64,000 nucleotides of DNA from Pachyseris speciosa (lineage: Eukaryota > Cnidaria > Anthozoa > Scleractinia > Pachyseridae). Below the pieces are notes generated by a model that saw only the letters and a list, made by a program, of their open reading frames with translations, did not search any database and had not been told where the DNA came from. The stretch spans positions 285,001 through 349,000 of the forward strand of contig JAEMWC010000008.1 of the NCBI GenBank assembly GCA_016490735.1, written 5' to 3'. Below are positions 11,660 to 23,352 of the stretch, piece by piece (position 1 is the first letter of the stretch; each line of letters opens with the position of its first letter). A program made the translations under genes and the position numbers.

Positions 11660-12481
11660 GCTTTTCATAATGCGCAATGGACTTATTTATCGAGTTGTTA
11701 AACCGTGCGCAAACTCGCAATAAACGCGGAGGCCAACCTCCGCAAAGAGCGCAAAGAGAAAAACAATCTACTACGGAAGCAGCAACATATCATGTTTTCT
11801 CTAATTCAACAGAAACAGCACTCGATTTTCCTCCTACAACAAACTCTGCAGGAGTGTTCTCAGAAAAGAAAACAACAATTATTTATTAACTTACCCACCC
11901 CTTCGTGAGCAGGTCCTTACAGGTCGATTACAATTTACGCTATAACGCACTTTCATAAACACAGAACGTTTTAAGAACACTTACTTAATGTAGTATTATA
12001 TTTTAGTATTACTTAATGTTTGGTATTTTGTGATATTTTTTCAAAATTTGTAACATAAGATATGTAGTTTTTATCTTATGAGGAATAAAGACACACTTAA
12101 CTTACTAGTCATTGATCCCGGAAAATTAAATCTCATGGTACGGTTGGAGAAAGCAGCTGGAATGGGAGTATCAGTCAATTCTTGCCAAAAGCTGTAGTTA
12201 GTGTCTTATTAAAGTAATTCTTAATATAATCTGAATGGAGAAAACTATAAAATGAAATGAAAAATGAAATGAAGTGTCTTTTTTTTATTAAACAACATTA
12301 TGAGTGGTTGTCAGCTGGTCATCGAACGTAATTCACATTATTTGCTACCACGCTTTGCTTTGCAAGATGGTATTATTTACGTGAAATTCGTATTGGTGAG
12401 CTGAATGGTTCATTCTAATAACTGTGATTCTGGTTTCACTAAAATTGAAAGGAAAACCACGTACTCTCTGAGTTAGGCCTG
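11660..12481. other. No gene supported
   Basis: Two overlapping plus-strand frames (11677-11908) are K/Q/R-rich with no domain. The stretch at 12040-12095 (TCTTATGAGGAATAAAG) looks like a 3' end with a polyadenylation signal, but no coding region can be attached to it. Confidence 0.35.
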
Positions 12482-12851
12482 ATTCAGACGCCGTAATTTC
12501 CATGAGCCGAACTTAAGCGAATTTGAACCAACCCAAATTAACGAAATTACGCCTGTTGATTCAGAGGGGGAAATTTCCACAGGCGTTCCTAATGCAGTTC
12601 GAGTTCCAGTTCCAGTTCTGAGTAAAACTGCCTTAAATATATACAATATAATCATTTCTGCATTACGTTCGCTCTTGAAAAGTTCGGTGTCTGAATCCGA
12701 AAGCGAAAGTCAAAATTTCCGCCTCATCCGGCGAAAAGAACGCCTGAGCTGCTCCAAATTAAAATAGCCGTTCTTAATTGATTCAGACGCCGAACTTTTC
12801 ATGTACATGGAATGCATTAGGTTCGGCTCATGAAAATTACGGCGTCTGAAT
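12482..12851. mobile_element. MITE with ATTCAGACGCCGTAATTT termini
   Basis: The left end ATTCAGACGCCGTAATTT, continuing to ATGAGCCGAAC, is matched by the inverted right end GTTCGGCTCAT...AAATTACGGCGTCTGAAT. The terminal inverted repeats are about 30 bp with one mismatch. An internal degenerate copy of the motif (ATTCAGACGCCGAACTTTTC) occurs near 12780-12800. The element is non-coding, about 370 bp, and abuts the 3' end of the LINE remnant. Confidence 0.85.
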
Positions 12852-14725
12852 TTATTAATTTATTTATTTATATACATTATTTATATAGAAATTCCAGTTC
12901 AGCATAGCTGGTTTAAATGGAGATCTGTACAGAATAATATATGAATAAATAATAAATTGTAAAAATGAAAACAAAAGAAGCCAATCAAAGGGTTCATAAA
13001 GGTGAGAATTAACTGAGATGATTTAGATGTTGCTTGTCTTTCAGTTTAAAACTAGTGAGAGACTGATCATGGCTTAAGTTACGAGGAAGAGTGTTCCAGG
13101 ATTTGGCGGCATTGTACTTAAAAGATGATTGAAATTTAGTTGTCTTGGCAAGAGGCAGGCGGATAAGGTCTTTATTTCTAGTGTTGTAGTTATGGATCTG
13201 CTCCGAGGAGTGGAAGTCGTCTAGTAGATATGCTGGAGCCAGGCCATTGATGCACTTATAGATCTGTATACACTTGTGGTATTCTCTGCGGCATTGTAGG
13301 GATGGCCACTCCAGTGTTTGCTGTACATCAGTATCGGTAGCCTTGCGACCCGCAATTATTCCCGCAGCTCGCTTGAGAAGACGGTCAAGGTAGCTCTTAT
13401 TTCCCTGTCCGCAACTATCCCGCACACAGCAGCAGTAATCAAATAATGGTAAAACCATAACATTAACAGAGTAATGCATGCTTCTTTTGGGATGATTTTT
13501 CGGGCTCTACGTAGCATTCCAAGGCGGGACGAGATTTTTTTCTGATATGTTCAATGTGATCGTTCCATGTTAGGCAAGGATCCAGAATCACGCCCAGATA
13601 TTTAATTTTGTATACCCTTTCAAGATCTTTGTCATTAACACTGACAGTAAATGACTGGGCTGAGCTTAGTTTTTGGTGGGTTCCTATTAGCATAACTTTG
13701 GTCTTCGAGTGATTTAACATGAGATAGTTTTGGTTTATCCATCCGACAACGTGGTCAAGGTCTTGGGACAGAGCAGCCTCAATAGCTTGCACAGAATTTC
13801 TTTCAAAAAACAACAGGGTGTCGTCAGCGTAAAGGTGAACTTTACAGAACTTTGTTACTGACAGTAGATCGTTCATGTACATTATGAACAATAGAGGTCC
13901 CAAGACAGACCCCTGGGGCACACCATATAATATGGGTTCAGCGTCAGATTGAATACCATTGATGTTAACACTTTGGGTTCTCTTTGTAAGATACGCTTTG
14001 AACCAATTCATTGAAGACTTGCTTAGGCCAAAATCTGACAATTTCGTAAGTAGTAATTCGTGGTCGAGGGTGTCAAAAGCCTTAGATAGATCCAGAAATG
14101 CCAGGCCTGTTAGTTTTCCTATGTCAATATTGCGCAGAATAGTGTTTGTGATGTCGATTACGTTGGTTGCAGTAGAGTGAAGTGGACGGAAACCGGATTA
14201 ATAAGTAGATAGGAGTTTGTGTCTTAGTAGGAAATTATACACCATTTCATGAACTGCCTTTTTTTGAATCTTTGCAAAGACTGGCAGAACTGAGATTGGG
14301 CGATAATTGGAGGTATCAGATTTTGAACCAGACTTGAACACTGGAGTTACGATGGCATGCTTCCAGCTGTTCATAAGTAATGCTAGGGGCGTGGCAAGTG
14401 CGCCGGCACCGTCCTTAAGAAGTCGTACTGGGATATTTTGTAATCCAGTAGAGTTGTTGCTTTTCAATTTCTTAAGTTCTTTAGCTACAAAGGTTTCACT
14501 AACTTGAGATAGCTTGAAGTTGTACGAGGATCGATTTGCAGGTCAGGTGGTCTGGGGGGCCGGTAATACAGAAGTCATACGCTGTACGAGTCTTTCTTAT
14601 TTTCTTCAATCAAATTGGAGTAGTACTCTTGTTTAGCATTTCTAATGAGGCGTGTTGTTTTATTTCGCAGCTCTTTGTATGCTTCTTTGTTTTAAATCGG
14701 GCCTTAGTGTCAGACACGAAATGAA
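12852..14725 (-). pseudogene. 5'-truncated LINE reverse transcriptase (CR1/Jockey-like)
   Basis: Read on the minus strand, reverse-transcriptase blocks follow in order. They are the TPVFKSGSKSD...NYRPISVLP block (about 14270-14350), SGFRP followed by LDLSKAFDTLDHELL (about 14060-14195), GVPQGSVLGPLLF (about 13885-13925) and the catalytic YADDTLLFF (about 13810-13840). A C-terminal KCINGLAPAYL...SWNTLPRNL region typical of these LINEs lies at 13009-13330. A TAA stop (14198-14200) interrupts the frame before SGFRP. One frame change occurs around 13463-13479. No endonuclease domain is visible, so the copy is 5'-truncated. Sequence beyond 13008 to the A/T-rich stretch near 12855 is the probable 3' UTR. 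It is dead as an autonomous element. Confidence 0.9.
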
Positions 14726-15032
14726 ATGACTTTAAAAGACCTCGCAAGAAATAGACAAACTCGGTCCAGGTTGACCGTCTCTAGCTAGTCACGATGAGCT
14801 CTCTCTAGTCATTTAGAGTGAAACACACTCAGTGGTTGTGCTTATTAAACTGGTACAATTGATAACACCAGATCTTGCCTCTCTTTCTGTTTTTTTTTTT
14901 TTTAATTTGATAATGTTTATTTGTTTGTTATGTTTTGTTTTATTTGTTTGTTTTGTTTTTTGTTTTTTACTTGCTTTTTTTCTTTTTATTAACTATAACT
15001 AAGTTACAATCTTCGTAATCAGAAGTACTGTC
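14726..15032. other. T-rich spacer
   Basis: Contains long T and TTTG-rich runs (about 14891-14990). No gene or terminus was recognised. Confidence 0.5.
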
Positions 15033-15235
15033 AAGCCTTGGCCACCTGAGCCCTGGCCAAACGGGGAATTCTGGTGACTAAACATCATCAAACATTGTTT
15101 GTTGATGCTTGAAGCCCTGGCCAAACGATTATCAAACAAGACCAAACAAGGTGTGGCCAAACGGTAAAATGTTTGGTGACCAAACAATATTTTATAATGT
15201 TTAGTCACCAAACATTTCCCGTCTAGCCAAGGCTT
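15033..15235. mobile_element. MITE with AAGCCTTGGC termini
   Basis: Left AAGCCTTGGCC and right inverted GCCAAGGCTT frame about 200 bp. The interior is filled with repeats of GGCCAAACG and TTTGGTGACCAAACA in both orientations. It is non-coding. The internal inverted words TTTGGTGAC/GTCACCAAA suggest a stable stem. Confidence 0.75.
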
Positions 15236-15708
15236 AAGGTGGTTCCACTTTTCTCCCACAGAAAACGTTGATTCAGCTAGGAATAGTGACATACGGGATT
15301 ATCCCGTTTTAGATGAAGAAACTGTTGAATTTATACTTGACATGGTGACGCCGAAGGAGGTGGGGAGGGAGAAAGAGATTTTGGAAGAGGGAACTGAAAG
15401 AAGGCTGAGCGTGGCAGCGTCAAGGATAGGCAAGATCACGTGACACATCATACCTTAAGGGAAACCTATTGGTAAAACTTGTGATACTGAGACAGTTTTC
15501 CATTGGCCGTCGATATTCAATTGCGTTTGCATTGGTTTTGTTTTACTCGCTCTCTGATTGGCTTGCAATATTCTCGCCACTTTCTCAACCAATCAGAGGA
15601 AAAAATCGTGACTTGTTTTCGCTCGTTTTCCCGCGGTTGTAATTGGTGCCGGATACAGGTTTTTGCTTCGAGTTGTGACTGGTTCGTTGCGTTGTTTGCG
15701 CCCATATA
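15236..15708. other. No gene seen
   Basis: Short overlapping frames on both strands at 15503-15781 have no recognisable domain. Confidence 0.4.
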
Positions 15709-15805
15709 GCTTATTCCAAAATGGTGGCCAATCTATTATTCTTTTGGTTGCATGTTTAAACATTAGCCCTTGTTGCCTCATTTTTACTTCAAAATTCCTT
15801 CGGTA
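15709..15805 (+). mobile_element. Half copy of the CACCTTATTCC MITE family
   Basis: AGCTTATTCCAAAATGGTGG begins a segment that matches the left half of the MITEs at 18667 and 42914. The shared words include TTATTCTTTT, GCATGTT, ATTAGCCCT and TTGCCTCATTTT. It ends near TTCAAAATTCCTT and has no partner arm. A (AAT)n tract (15812-15835) follows. Confidence 0.75.
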
Positions 15806-15892
15806 TTTTGTAATAATAATAATAATAATAATAACTTATTTCTTATTTAGCGCCATTTACAAATACAGATCAATGGCGCCTTACAATTTTTA

Positions 15893-16085
15893 AATCAAAT
15901 CAACTCTAAATAAATCAAATCAAATCAAATGTTGGTTTTTGGGGAGAGGGGAAAACCGGAACACTCGGAGAAAACCTCTCGGAGCAGAGTAGAGAACCAA
16001 CAAACTCAGCCCACTTATGACGCCGAACCCGGGACACATTGGTGGGAGGCGAGGCGCTCTCACCACTACGCCAGCCATGCTCTGC
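15893..16085 (-). repeat. tRNA-derived SINE, copy 1
   Basis: Read on the minus strand, a tRNA-like head (box A-like GGCGTAGTGGTGAGAGC, then a degraded box B) is followed by the body GTTGGTTCTCTACTCTGCTCC. It then passes through GAGAGGTTTTCTCCG and GGGGAAAACC-type sequence into a tail of ATTTG repeats (plus strand CAAATCAAATCAAAT, 15905-15930). A second copy lies at 53234-53392. The pentanucleotide tail and head/body/tail order are the signs of a SINE. Frames across it are not real. Confidence 0.75.
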
Positions 16086-17648
16086 CCTGTATACGTATGT
16101 TGACGAGGCTAATTGGCTGCCGTTATTGTGACTGGCTAGAGTGATCACTTTAGTTTTGGTTTTACGGCACTCAGTTGACAGTTGCTCGGTCTTGGAAGGG
16201 ATTGTGTCACTGTACCACCTATCACCGTCATTCAAATGTCGTGTAGGCATTATACACCAAACTCGTGAAAATCTGATAAGCTATTCGATTCGCGATAAAT
16301 GAGAAATGTGCGTGAAAACAAATGTACACTTCAAAATTTACTGATTCGTCTGAAGGTAACTCTGTTACATTCACGTTTTGTTTTTAACATTTTGAACATT
16401 CGTCAGCTAAAACGCTCTAAACCCGGCAACAATACTGCGATAAAAATCATAATGCTTCTACAGAGCATGAATAAAAACGCGTCCTCCCTAAGATTCCTTT
16501 CATATCAGGATCGGGAATGTGGTAGAAAGGTTGCAAAATGCTGATACTACTGTACAATACATTTATTTGTCTAAGTTGTACTTGTTGCGTTATCTAATAA
16601 AGAAAGTGATCGAACACTTTGGTGCTAACAAATTTGAGGTTAAAAAAATTAGTCGGCAAGCAGGCATTCAGTAGCTACTATTAGTACTTCTGGTGAAACC
16701 TCTCTTCATAACTACAGCAAGTAGTTTACAGTTTATGATTGAAACGTCAGTCTGTAAATCTCCTCTTCGCGTATAGAACAATTGTCTTTGTAATAAATGA
16801 TACGCAGTCAGTATGGCAAACTGAAAATAAAAAAGATATTAAGAACATAGATTAGTATGTATGTAACGAAGGTGTTACAACATCGGGCCAATCCAATGGC
16901 AAGCTGTTTCTCAGAACAAGTGAGGCATAAAAGATGTAATCTTTTTGTAAGTGACAAACGCTACTGTAGCTTGTTTAGAAACATTTTATTTATTCCGGTT
17001 ATAAGCCCCTCCGTTTATAGGCCCTCTTAAAGCGCCTTACGAAATTGTTTAAGCCCAGGGCTTGTAAGCGGACGTTTACGGTATACTCGGACAAAATTCC
17101 TAGTTCTCCCGGCAACAAGAGTCGAGCCTATGACCTCCGACAACTGGTCATAGTACTTCTGTAGCACTGTGCCATCTATCGCTGCAAACATAAGACTGTA
17201 GTTCAATGGCTAAGTTACCACGAGTCTCCCGTAGCTCAGTCGTAGATCAAGGGTAAATCCGTGATGGAGTGGAAACCGGAGGGTCATAGATTGCACTCCT
17301 CTTCCGACAACTAGGAATTCGTTTTGCGAGTATGCCTTTGCTCCTAACAGAAGAGGAACATCTTTTATTCATTCACCGCGTTTAAAACGTTTTATTCCCT
17401 TTCTAACACGAGAGGCGACATGTTGACTCAACTTCAGTTCGCCACCGAAAGAGACTTTCAAGGCCCATCACTGAGCTGTCGAAGGTCTAACATATCAGAC
17501 TTTTCACTAATTTTATTTCACGATTAATGGTATGCTTAGTACAAACGTACCCAAAGTTGTTCCTGGAGATAAAAGGTATTCAAAGTAAAATAGAACTTCA
17601 CAGGCGTTTATGCATCAGGAGTAATTATCGTTTTATTGCAAAGTAAAA

Positions 17649-17657
<9 letters not shown>
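16086..17657. other. No gene; minor repeat fragments
   Basis: At 16990-17085 is a short C/G-rich piece (TAAGCCCCTCCG... TTTACGGTAT) resembling the C-tract repeat at 47.9-48.35 kb. At about 17225-17305, CCGTAGCTCAGTCGTAG and GGAGGGTCATAGATTG look like a worn tRNA-derived head. No coding exon is supported. Confidence 0.4.

Positions 17658-17702
<45 letters not shown>
17658..17702. repeat. (AT)n microsatellite
   Basis: A pure AT dinucleotide run preceded by a run of A. Confidence 0.95.
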
Positions 17703-17705
<3 letters not shown>

Positions 17706-18142
17706 AAACCCCGGTTAGGAACATATCCATAAGGTTTTCGGTGCGGTAACTTATCGATGTTCTCGAGAAAAAGAGCCCAGCAGGAAACAAATCGATGACA
17801 TCTTGTTTGTATTCAACTTTCGTTGCTTCTTGTAAACAGGTCGAAAGCCATGAACCTTCATGACCAGGCCTTACCGTTTGGCTGTTATCACTATCTGATG
17901 CGATCGGTCTACATGTTATTCAATTAGGAAACTGAATGAGAAAAATTCTGAGGACTGAGGCGAGAGGCAGTCAGAGGAAGTATTTTATTGTAATTTGCTC
18001 TGAGTTTGATGCGCATGAAGTAAATATTACAAATAGCTGACATTTTGAATTATGTGCCTTAGGACATTATGAAACCGAGACAACACAAAATCAGTACAAT
18101 TTCATGAATAGTTCAGTTTCAGAAAATGTCCAAATGATTTGC
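17703..18142. other. No gene seen
   Basis: No supported exon or repeat terminus was recognised. Confidence 0.5.
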
Positions 18143-18340
18143 TTTAGTATATACCACACAAGTGAATAGTGCTTTTCGCTCACTCTGATTGATTAACTCG
18201 GAGGTGATTAGCAAGTACTATTCAACTCCGAGCAGCCGGCGCGCGAGATTTTACAATTTCCGACCGCTTTTCGGTATATTGTCACACATAAATTAATGTT
18301 TTGGTCCACTAATTATTCAACTTGTGTGGTATATACTAAA
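18143..18340. mobile_element. MITE with TTTAGTATATACCACACAAG termini
   Basis: The left end TTTAGTATATACCACACAAG is mirrored by CTTGTGTGGTATATACTAAA at the right, a 20-bp perfect terminal inverted repeat. The interior holds GCCGGCGCGCG and other GC-rich words. A second short inverted repeat (TATTCACC...GGTGAATA) lies just beyond, at about 18345-18410. It is non-coding. Confidence 0.8.
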
Positions 18341-18537
18341 ACAATTATTATTCATCTCAGTGTCGGTGAAAGTGGTGGATATTCACCTCCACTTCGGTGA
18401 ATAATTGTTGAATATTTGGTAGGTGAAAAAGTAAGCAAGTGATTCCACATTCGCCTCCATTTTAAGTTATTGTATATGACATTTTGCATTATAGTATATT
18501 ATTGTACCACTGTACAATTTTGTATCTTGGTTGTATC

Positions 18538-18582
18538 TTGTTTGTTTTGTTTGTTTGTTTGTTTGTTTGTTTGTTTGTCTTT
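18538..18582. repeat. (TTTG)n microsatellite
   Basis: About nine TTTG units within a T-rich flank. Confidence 0.9.
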
Positions 18583-18666
18583 GAGTTGGGAAGTATGTTT
18601 TCTTTTTCAGGTCACACTCGGCCCGCATGTGTAAATAGTGAACGTACCCCCTGTTCTACATGTATC

Positions 18667-18851
18667 ATACACCTTATTCCAAAATGGCGGAAAATTTGTT
18701 ATTCTTTTGTTTGCATGTTAATTAGCCCTCTTTGCCTCATTTTCACTTCAAAATTCTTTTGTTTTTTGTACATGCTGACGAGGCAAAGGGGGCTAATTAA
18801 CATGTAAACAAAAGAATAATAAACTGGCCGCCATTTTGGAATAAGGTGTAT
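18667..18851. mobile_element. Palindromic MITE, ATACACCTTATTCC family
   Basis: The ends ATACACCTTATTCCAAAATG and CATTTTGGAATAAGGTGTAT are perfect inverted repeats. The two arms stay related through most of the 185 bp (ATGTTAATTAGCCC in one, GGGCTAATTAACATG in the other), so the whole element can fold back. TA at each boundary suggests a TA target duplication. The same ends are found on the 2.4-kb transposon at 23721-26168. Confidence 0.9.
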
Positions 18852-19789
18852 GATATTGCTGTTTATGACAGTTATGCATACACTTAACAGGTGATTATAA
18901 ATGATAATTAGCATAAGGACGTTGTATTTAGAAGGATTTGTAATTGTTCTATCGATGTATATACACCTATCATTTTACGCAAAGCATCTTACCACTAATA
19001 AATCAACGCGCGAAACACGGAAAAAAAGCAACAATAAAAGCGTCAATCGTATTAAACCCGTGTTTTCAAAAGTATTTGTGATTCACTAAACCGGAACATT
19101 AATTCATATTTTGACCGGCCTGAGTTGTTTAATCTTGATCGCGGTTTTAAAAACAGCTCAAGAAATCCTTGGTTTGTTTTCAGTGGATTTCACGCTTTGT
19201 ACCGTACTCCAGTGGCTACAAAAAGGCGCGAACTCAGAAGAGGACGCTCATTCTATGCCTGTTTACACGGGAAACGTAATCATGCGGACTGCAAACAGCA
19301 AGGACGCGCTCATTATGCTGTAAATTTTACAAGCTTTACAGACGACAAGCTGAGTTAGTCACACCGTTGGATTTCAAAACTTGTTACCTATTTGTTGTCG
19401 GTCCTCACTGCATCAGGGCAAAATATCAAAGCGCAATAATCCATTTTAGCCTTCAAGTGCATCGATTTTATGTTTGGAAGTGTTTGAACTGAGCGAATGC
19501 TCAATTAATTTAGCGGCTCGATTCAGTTTGAGTGCGGGTACGTTAAGTTTAGCAACTGCGGATGGCATTCTGCACCGTAGTCCCCGATTATTGAACAATT
19601 ACTCTACTGTTATGTTGATGTTGTTCAAACATTTGGTATTCAATTCTGCACTAGCAGAATCACTGCAAGCGAATCACTGCATGTCATTTAAATGTTCACT
19701 TCAGTCAGATTGTGCGAGAGATAATATGGCAGAACTTATTCAGATACTTACTGTTGAGTTGTACACCCTGAACCCAGAACATCGAACTC
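18852..19789. other. No gene seen
   Basis: Plus-strand frames at 19111-19358 and 19474-19872 lack recognisable motifs. The latter overlaps the 3' part of the small ORF on the opposite strand. Confidence 0.45.
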
Positions 19790-20008
19790 TTACAAATCCA
19801 GTGCGCCCTCTTTGTATTTTTGCGCTCGCCTTTCGGAGTTCTGTCGAATCATTTGTTCTTCTTCCGGAGTAAATCGTCTGCCAGAATAACTGCTTTTCTC
19901 ATCGCTGTTCTCCCGGCATACGCAGAATACCATGGATAGAATCCAGATAATCACCAAACCCCCGAACAAAATGGCTGATACTACAATCGCTGTAGTTGCT
20001 TCCACCAT
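19790..20008 (-). CDS. Small single-pass membrane protein, 72 aa
   Basis: I do not know this protein. It starts at ATG in a good context (AAAATGG). The frame is closed upstream by a TAA without another ATG. Residues 1-6 (MVEATT) are outside. Residues 7-30 form one hydrophobic helix (AIVVSAILFGGLVIIW and on) ending in a Cys-containing stretch (FCVCRE). The tail of about 40 residues is charged (FTPEEEQMIRQNSERRAQKYKEG) and probably cytosolic and helical. The membrane segment aligns without gaps to the ORF at 30141-30287: AIVVSAILFGGLVIIW against AIAVSSIFFGLFVVAW. The stop codon lies in TTTGTAAGAG, which is also a good splice-donor match, so the ORF could be a first coding exon. Confidence 0.6.
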   Translation of the reverse strand: MVEATTAIVVSAILFGGLVIIWILSMVFCVCRENSDEKSSYSGRRFTPEEEQMIRQNSERRAQKYKEGALDL

Positions 20009-20414
20009 TTTAATTTGATGGCTGTTTGTGGTGTATGCTGGATGCCCAACATTGGGCCAGAGGTTCTTAATTTATGCAGTTTGCATGAATTTAATGACTC
20101 ATTGACTTTAATGAACGTTTTTGAGGGACAAGAACATGTGGACTTAAAATCACTAAAACTGACTTACATCGGGAATTCTGAAGCAAGAATAATTCCAAAT
20201 CAATTAACTCTGACAGAAGCCCATTGCTCTGACCATCATATGATCTGCTGACTGAAAATGCAATCGAACAGCGGTTCTTAGCACCTTTCCCTATATTGCC
20301 TATGTAATTATTGTCTTTTCCGAAATGGGACTTAATATTTGAACGCGGATTCACCAATTGTTGTTTACAAGAGAAAGATTCGTGGCTAGCACATTGAAGA
20401 GTATTTGTTAAATT
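20009..20414. other. No gene seen
   Basis: Probable promoter side of the 19.8-kb ORF. No motif I would defend is visible. Confidence 0.4.
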
Positions 20415-20829
20415 AGAGAGATTAAGATTGAGGTTTTCAGCAAGTCACGTGACCAGTGTCTTGCCGTCAGGTTTGCGGTTTGAGGTTCACGTTTGTACGG
20501 CTAGACCACGCTCTAGAGGTAAGTGATTTACCGCAAGGATTTTTGCACCCTAAAACATCACAATCCCACGTTTGAGAGGAAATACTACTTTTTAGAACTC
20601 TTTCGCCTATTAATTATCGATTTTTTTTTTCATAGAAACGCAATTTTTAAGACGATTTCTCAGCTAAAATAGAAGTGAACGAATGAATGAAAACAAACAT
20701 GGCGACCGGCTATTTGTTACCCGCGAATCTTAAGTCCCGAATACGGGTAGACAGCTAACGTGAAACCGCTAACCGCAAACCGCCGTTTGCCGTTTGCGGT
20801 AAGATGGCCAAACCTCGATCTTAAGGTCT
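20415..20829. mobile_element. MITE with TTAAGATYGAGGTTT termini
   Basis: Left ATTAAGATTGAGGTTT and right AAACCTCGATCTTAAG form imperfect terminal inverted repeats of about 20 bp. Subterminal words TTTGCGGTTT and AACCGCAAACCG occur in opposite orientation next to each end. It is about 415 bp and non-coding. Confidence 0.75.
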
Positions 20830-22091
20830 CTATTGATGCCGGTAAACAATTGTTGAGTGCATGACTAACAAATTAAGATAAATGGTAAGTTATTACTTTA
20901 AACCACCATGAATAATATCTTTCGTGACATTCATTGGAACTAGTCACACTTTGAAACTTAGCATCAAGGAATGAAGTGGTAAGTCCTGAAATCAAATTTT
21001 CGCGCATATTTCGTAAGGGTCGCCCTTGGATTTTTTTTTTCTTTTGACAGCTTCGCAATTTTCACGAAACTGACGACTTTACAAAAACTAATCCATTGAA
21101 AGGAAATAATAAAGTGTTCAATATACACGAGGGTGTGGTAATGAAGAACGACGAAGATGAATTTGCTCCAGATGACCGTGAAATATATGGGATAATTTAC
21201 TTGTTTTTGTAGCTTACTGGTATCGAACTGATTTATCGAGATAACTAAAATTAGACTCATTAGCGTAGACGATTCCGAAATGTTTATCGTAAAAACAATC
21301 CATGTGCTGAATATAAATGAATGAACTTATATAAATATCTGGTCGGTAGGATCGAACTTCAGCTTTAACCTCATTTCAGGGACACTCCCGTCAAAAGAGG
21401 TAACTCCATTACAAAGTGTAGGTTTGTTGATACATTTATATAGCTGGCGAGTGCTTCTAACTACTTCTTGAGTGCTCTCCTCACTTCCTTGAGAGCCTTA
21501 TAACAGAATAAAGCATTGTTCAGACTTTATTATATTTTCTTTTTCCTCACGCATTCGGCTAAAATTTTCGGAAAACTTTATTTTCCATATCCTACGAGTG
21601 GCGTCAGCCGGTATCTGTACTCTCATAAGGCATCATCCGCGTCACTTGAAATCCCGAGTTACCCCCCACCCCTGGGAGCGGGATTGTGTGGTTGAAAAAC
21701 AAAATGATGATTCCACGGCATCTTGCAGCTCACCGAAAAGGGTCACAGAACAGTTTACCATTAATGGGAGGAGCGAGTAGTTCGAGTACAAACTTGGATG
21801 ACGAAGTTCCTTGTTTGGACAATCCGTTTGTTATGTTTACCGATGCGTGTTATTAAGCGGATATGTTTTTTCAAGTGATGGAAACCTCTACAACAACAGG
21901 TGAATTAACTTAAATAAATTTCAGCTTTGAACATTTGGTTTAATTGTTGTTACTTTTGTTCAGGACTGAAACTCGTATTTATCTTTCAACTGGATGTATA
22001 TAATAATCATCTACACTCGTTTTGGACGCAAATTAAAAAGTTAACTTAAGCTTAAAGTTGAACTGTTTTTACGTTTGCTTTGCGAGCGAAC
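20830..22091. other. No gene supported
   Basis: Only short frames are seen. AACAGAATAAAGCATTG near 21502-21518 resembles a polyadenylation signal context, but no upstream exon could be identified. Confidence 0.4.
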
Positions 22092-23352
22092 CACAGGCTT
22101 CCCAAGCTCAATATTCGACTCTGCATCAGCTTGTTTATATAGGGAATTGTATGGGAAAGTCGCCGGTTTGTAAAAAAAAATGTGTAAATAACTATCTAAT
22201 CAGAAATAAAGTTTTCCTACCTCAAATGTGTCGCGTACTTGTCTCTTGTGCCGATTTTGAAGCCATTCTGGCGCCGTTTAGTGAAGTTTTTCGAGATCGT
22301 TGTCTCTCCTTCTAAAAGAAGTAGAAGGCAGACCACTCCATCGATCGCATCAATCGCTGGCCAGACGTCACTCCACAAATCGCTCTCTCCTCGAAAGGAA
22401 AAGTCCCGAATCGCAATAAAACCAACAGTTCCATAAAGCCCAATAAATTTCACTCCATCTACGTGTGCTTCGGCGGTCAAAAGACTCGTGAAGAACGAAA
22501 AATTTGGCTTGAAGTTCGCCTCTTCGGCTTTCCTGATATGCTTGTGACCGACCTCTCTACAACGGCCGTTAACGCAAGGTCAAGTAGCTGGTTTCTGATT
22601 GGTCCATTTGAATTAAGTCACGCGCTGACAACACGACTCTCCACCGGACGGAAAGGTACATTTTGTCGCGAATCAAGTGTCACACTAGGGCTACAGCTGG
22701 TTTGTAACCGTTACAGAGTTCACAGCTATCAAGCAAATTTAGAACGATAAAATTAGATTTTCAGCATGAGATAGTTATCGTTCTAAATTTGCTTGATAGT
22801 TGTGAACTCTGTAACGGTTACAAACCAGCTGTAGCCCTAGTGTGACACTTGATTCGCGACAAAATGTACCTTTCCGTCCGGTGGTTGGCGATTTCGGTCA
22901 CAAGCATATCAGGAAAGCCGAAGAGGCGAACTTCAAGCCAAATTTTTCGTTCTTCACGAGTCTTTTGACCGCCGAAGCACACGTAGATGGAGTGAAATTT
23001 ATTGGGCTTTATGGAACTGTTGGTTTTATTGCGATTCGGGACTTTTCCTTTCGAGGAGAGAGCGATTTGTGGAGTGACGTCTGGCCAGCGATTGATGCGA
23101 TCGATGGAGTGGTCTGCCTTCTACTTCTTTTAGAAGGAGAGACAACGATCTCGAAAAACTTCACTAAACGGCGCCAGAATGGCTTCAAAACCGGCACAAG
23201 AGACAAGTACGCGACACATTTGAGGTAGGAAAACTTTATTTCTGATTAGATAGTTATTTACACATTTTTTTTACAAACCGGCGACTTTCCCATACAATTC
23301 CCTATATAAACAAGTTGATGCAGAGTCGAATTTTGAGCTTGGGAAGCCTGTG
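22092..23352. repeat. 1.26-kb near-perfect palindrome (inverted duplication)
   Basis: Left arm 22092-22750 and right arm 22775-23352 are inverted copies around a 24-bp spacer (22751-22774). They stay colinear to their outer ends at CACAGGCTTCCCAAGC / GCTTGGGAAGCCTGTG. The right arm lacks about 80 bp that the left arm has, between GTGACCG and CCACCGGACGG. Otherwise only scattered single-base differences are visible. Both arms encode the same open frame (IGLYGTVGFIAIRDFSF...DKYATHLR), on minus at 22217-22480 and on plus at 22842-23228. Just after that frame comes GAGGTAGGAAAA, a donor-like sequence. The frame has no domain I recognise, so I call the structure and not a gene. Confidence 0.9.

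Noticed and set aside
11438..11677. Poly-lysine protein
   Set aside because: Product of the (TTC)n repeat on the opposite strand.
15915..16250. 111-codon minus-strand frame
   Set aside because: Runs through the tRNA-derived SINE; not a gene.
22217..23228. Duplicate protein-coding genes in the large palindrome
   Set aside because: The identical frames are explained by the inverted duplication; there is no domain or downstream exon, so only the structure is reported.
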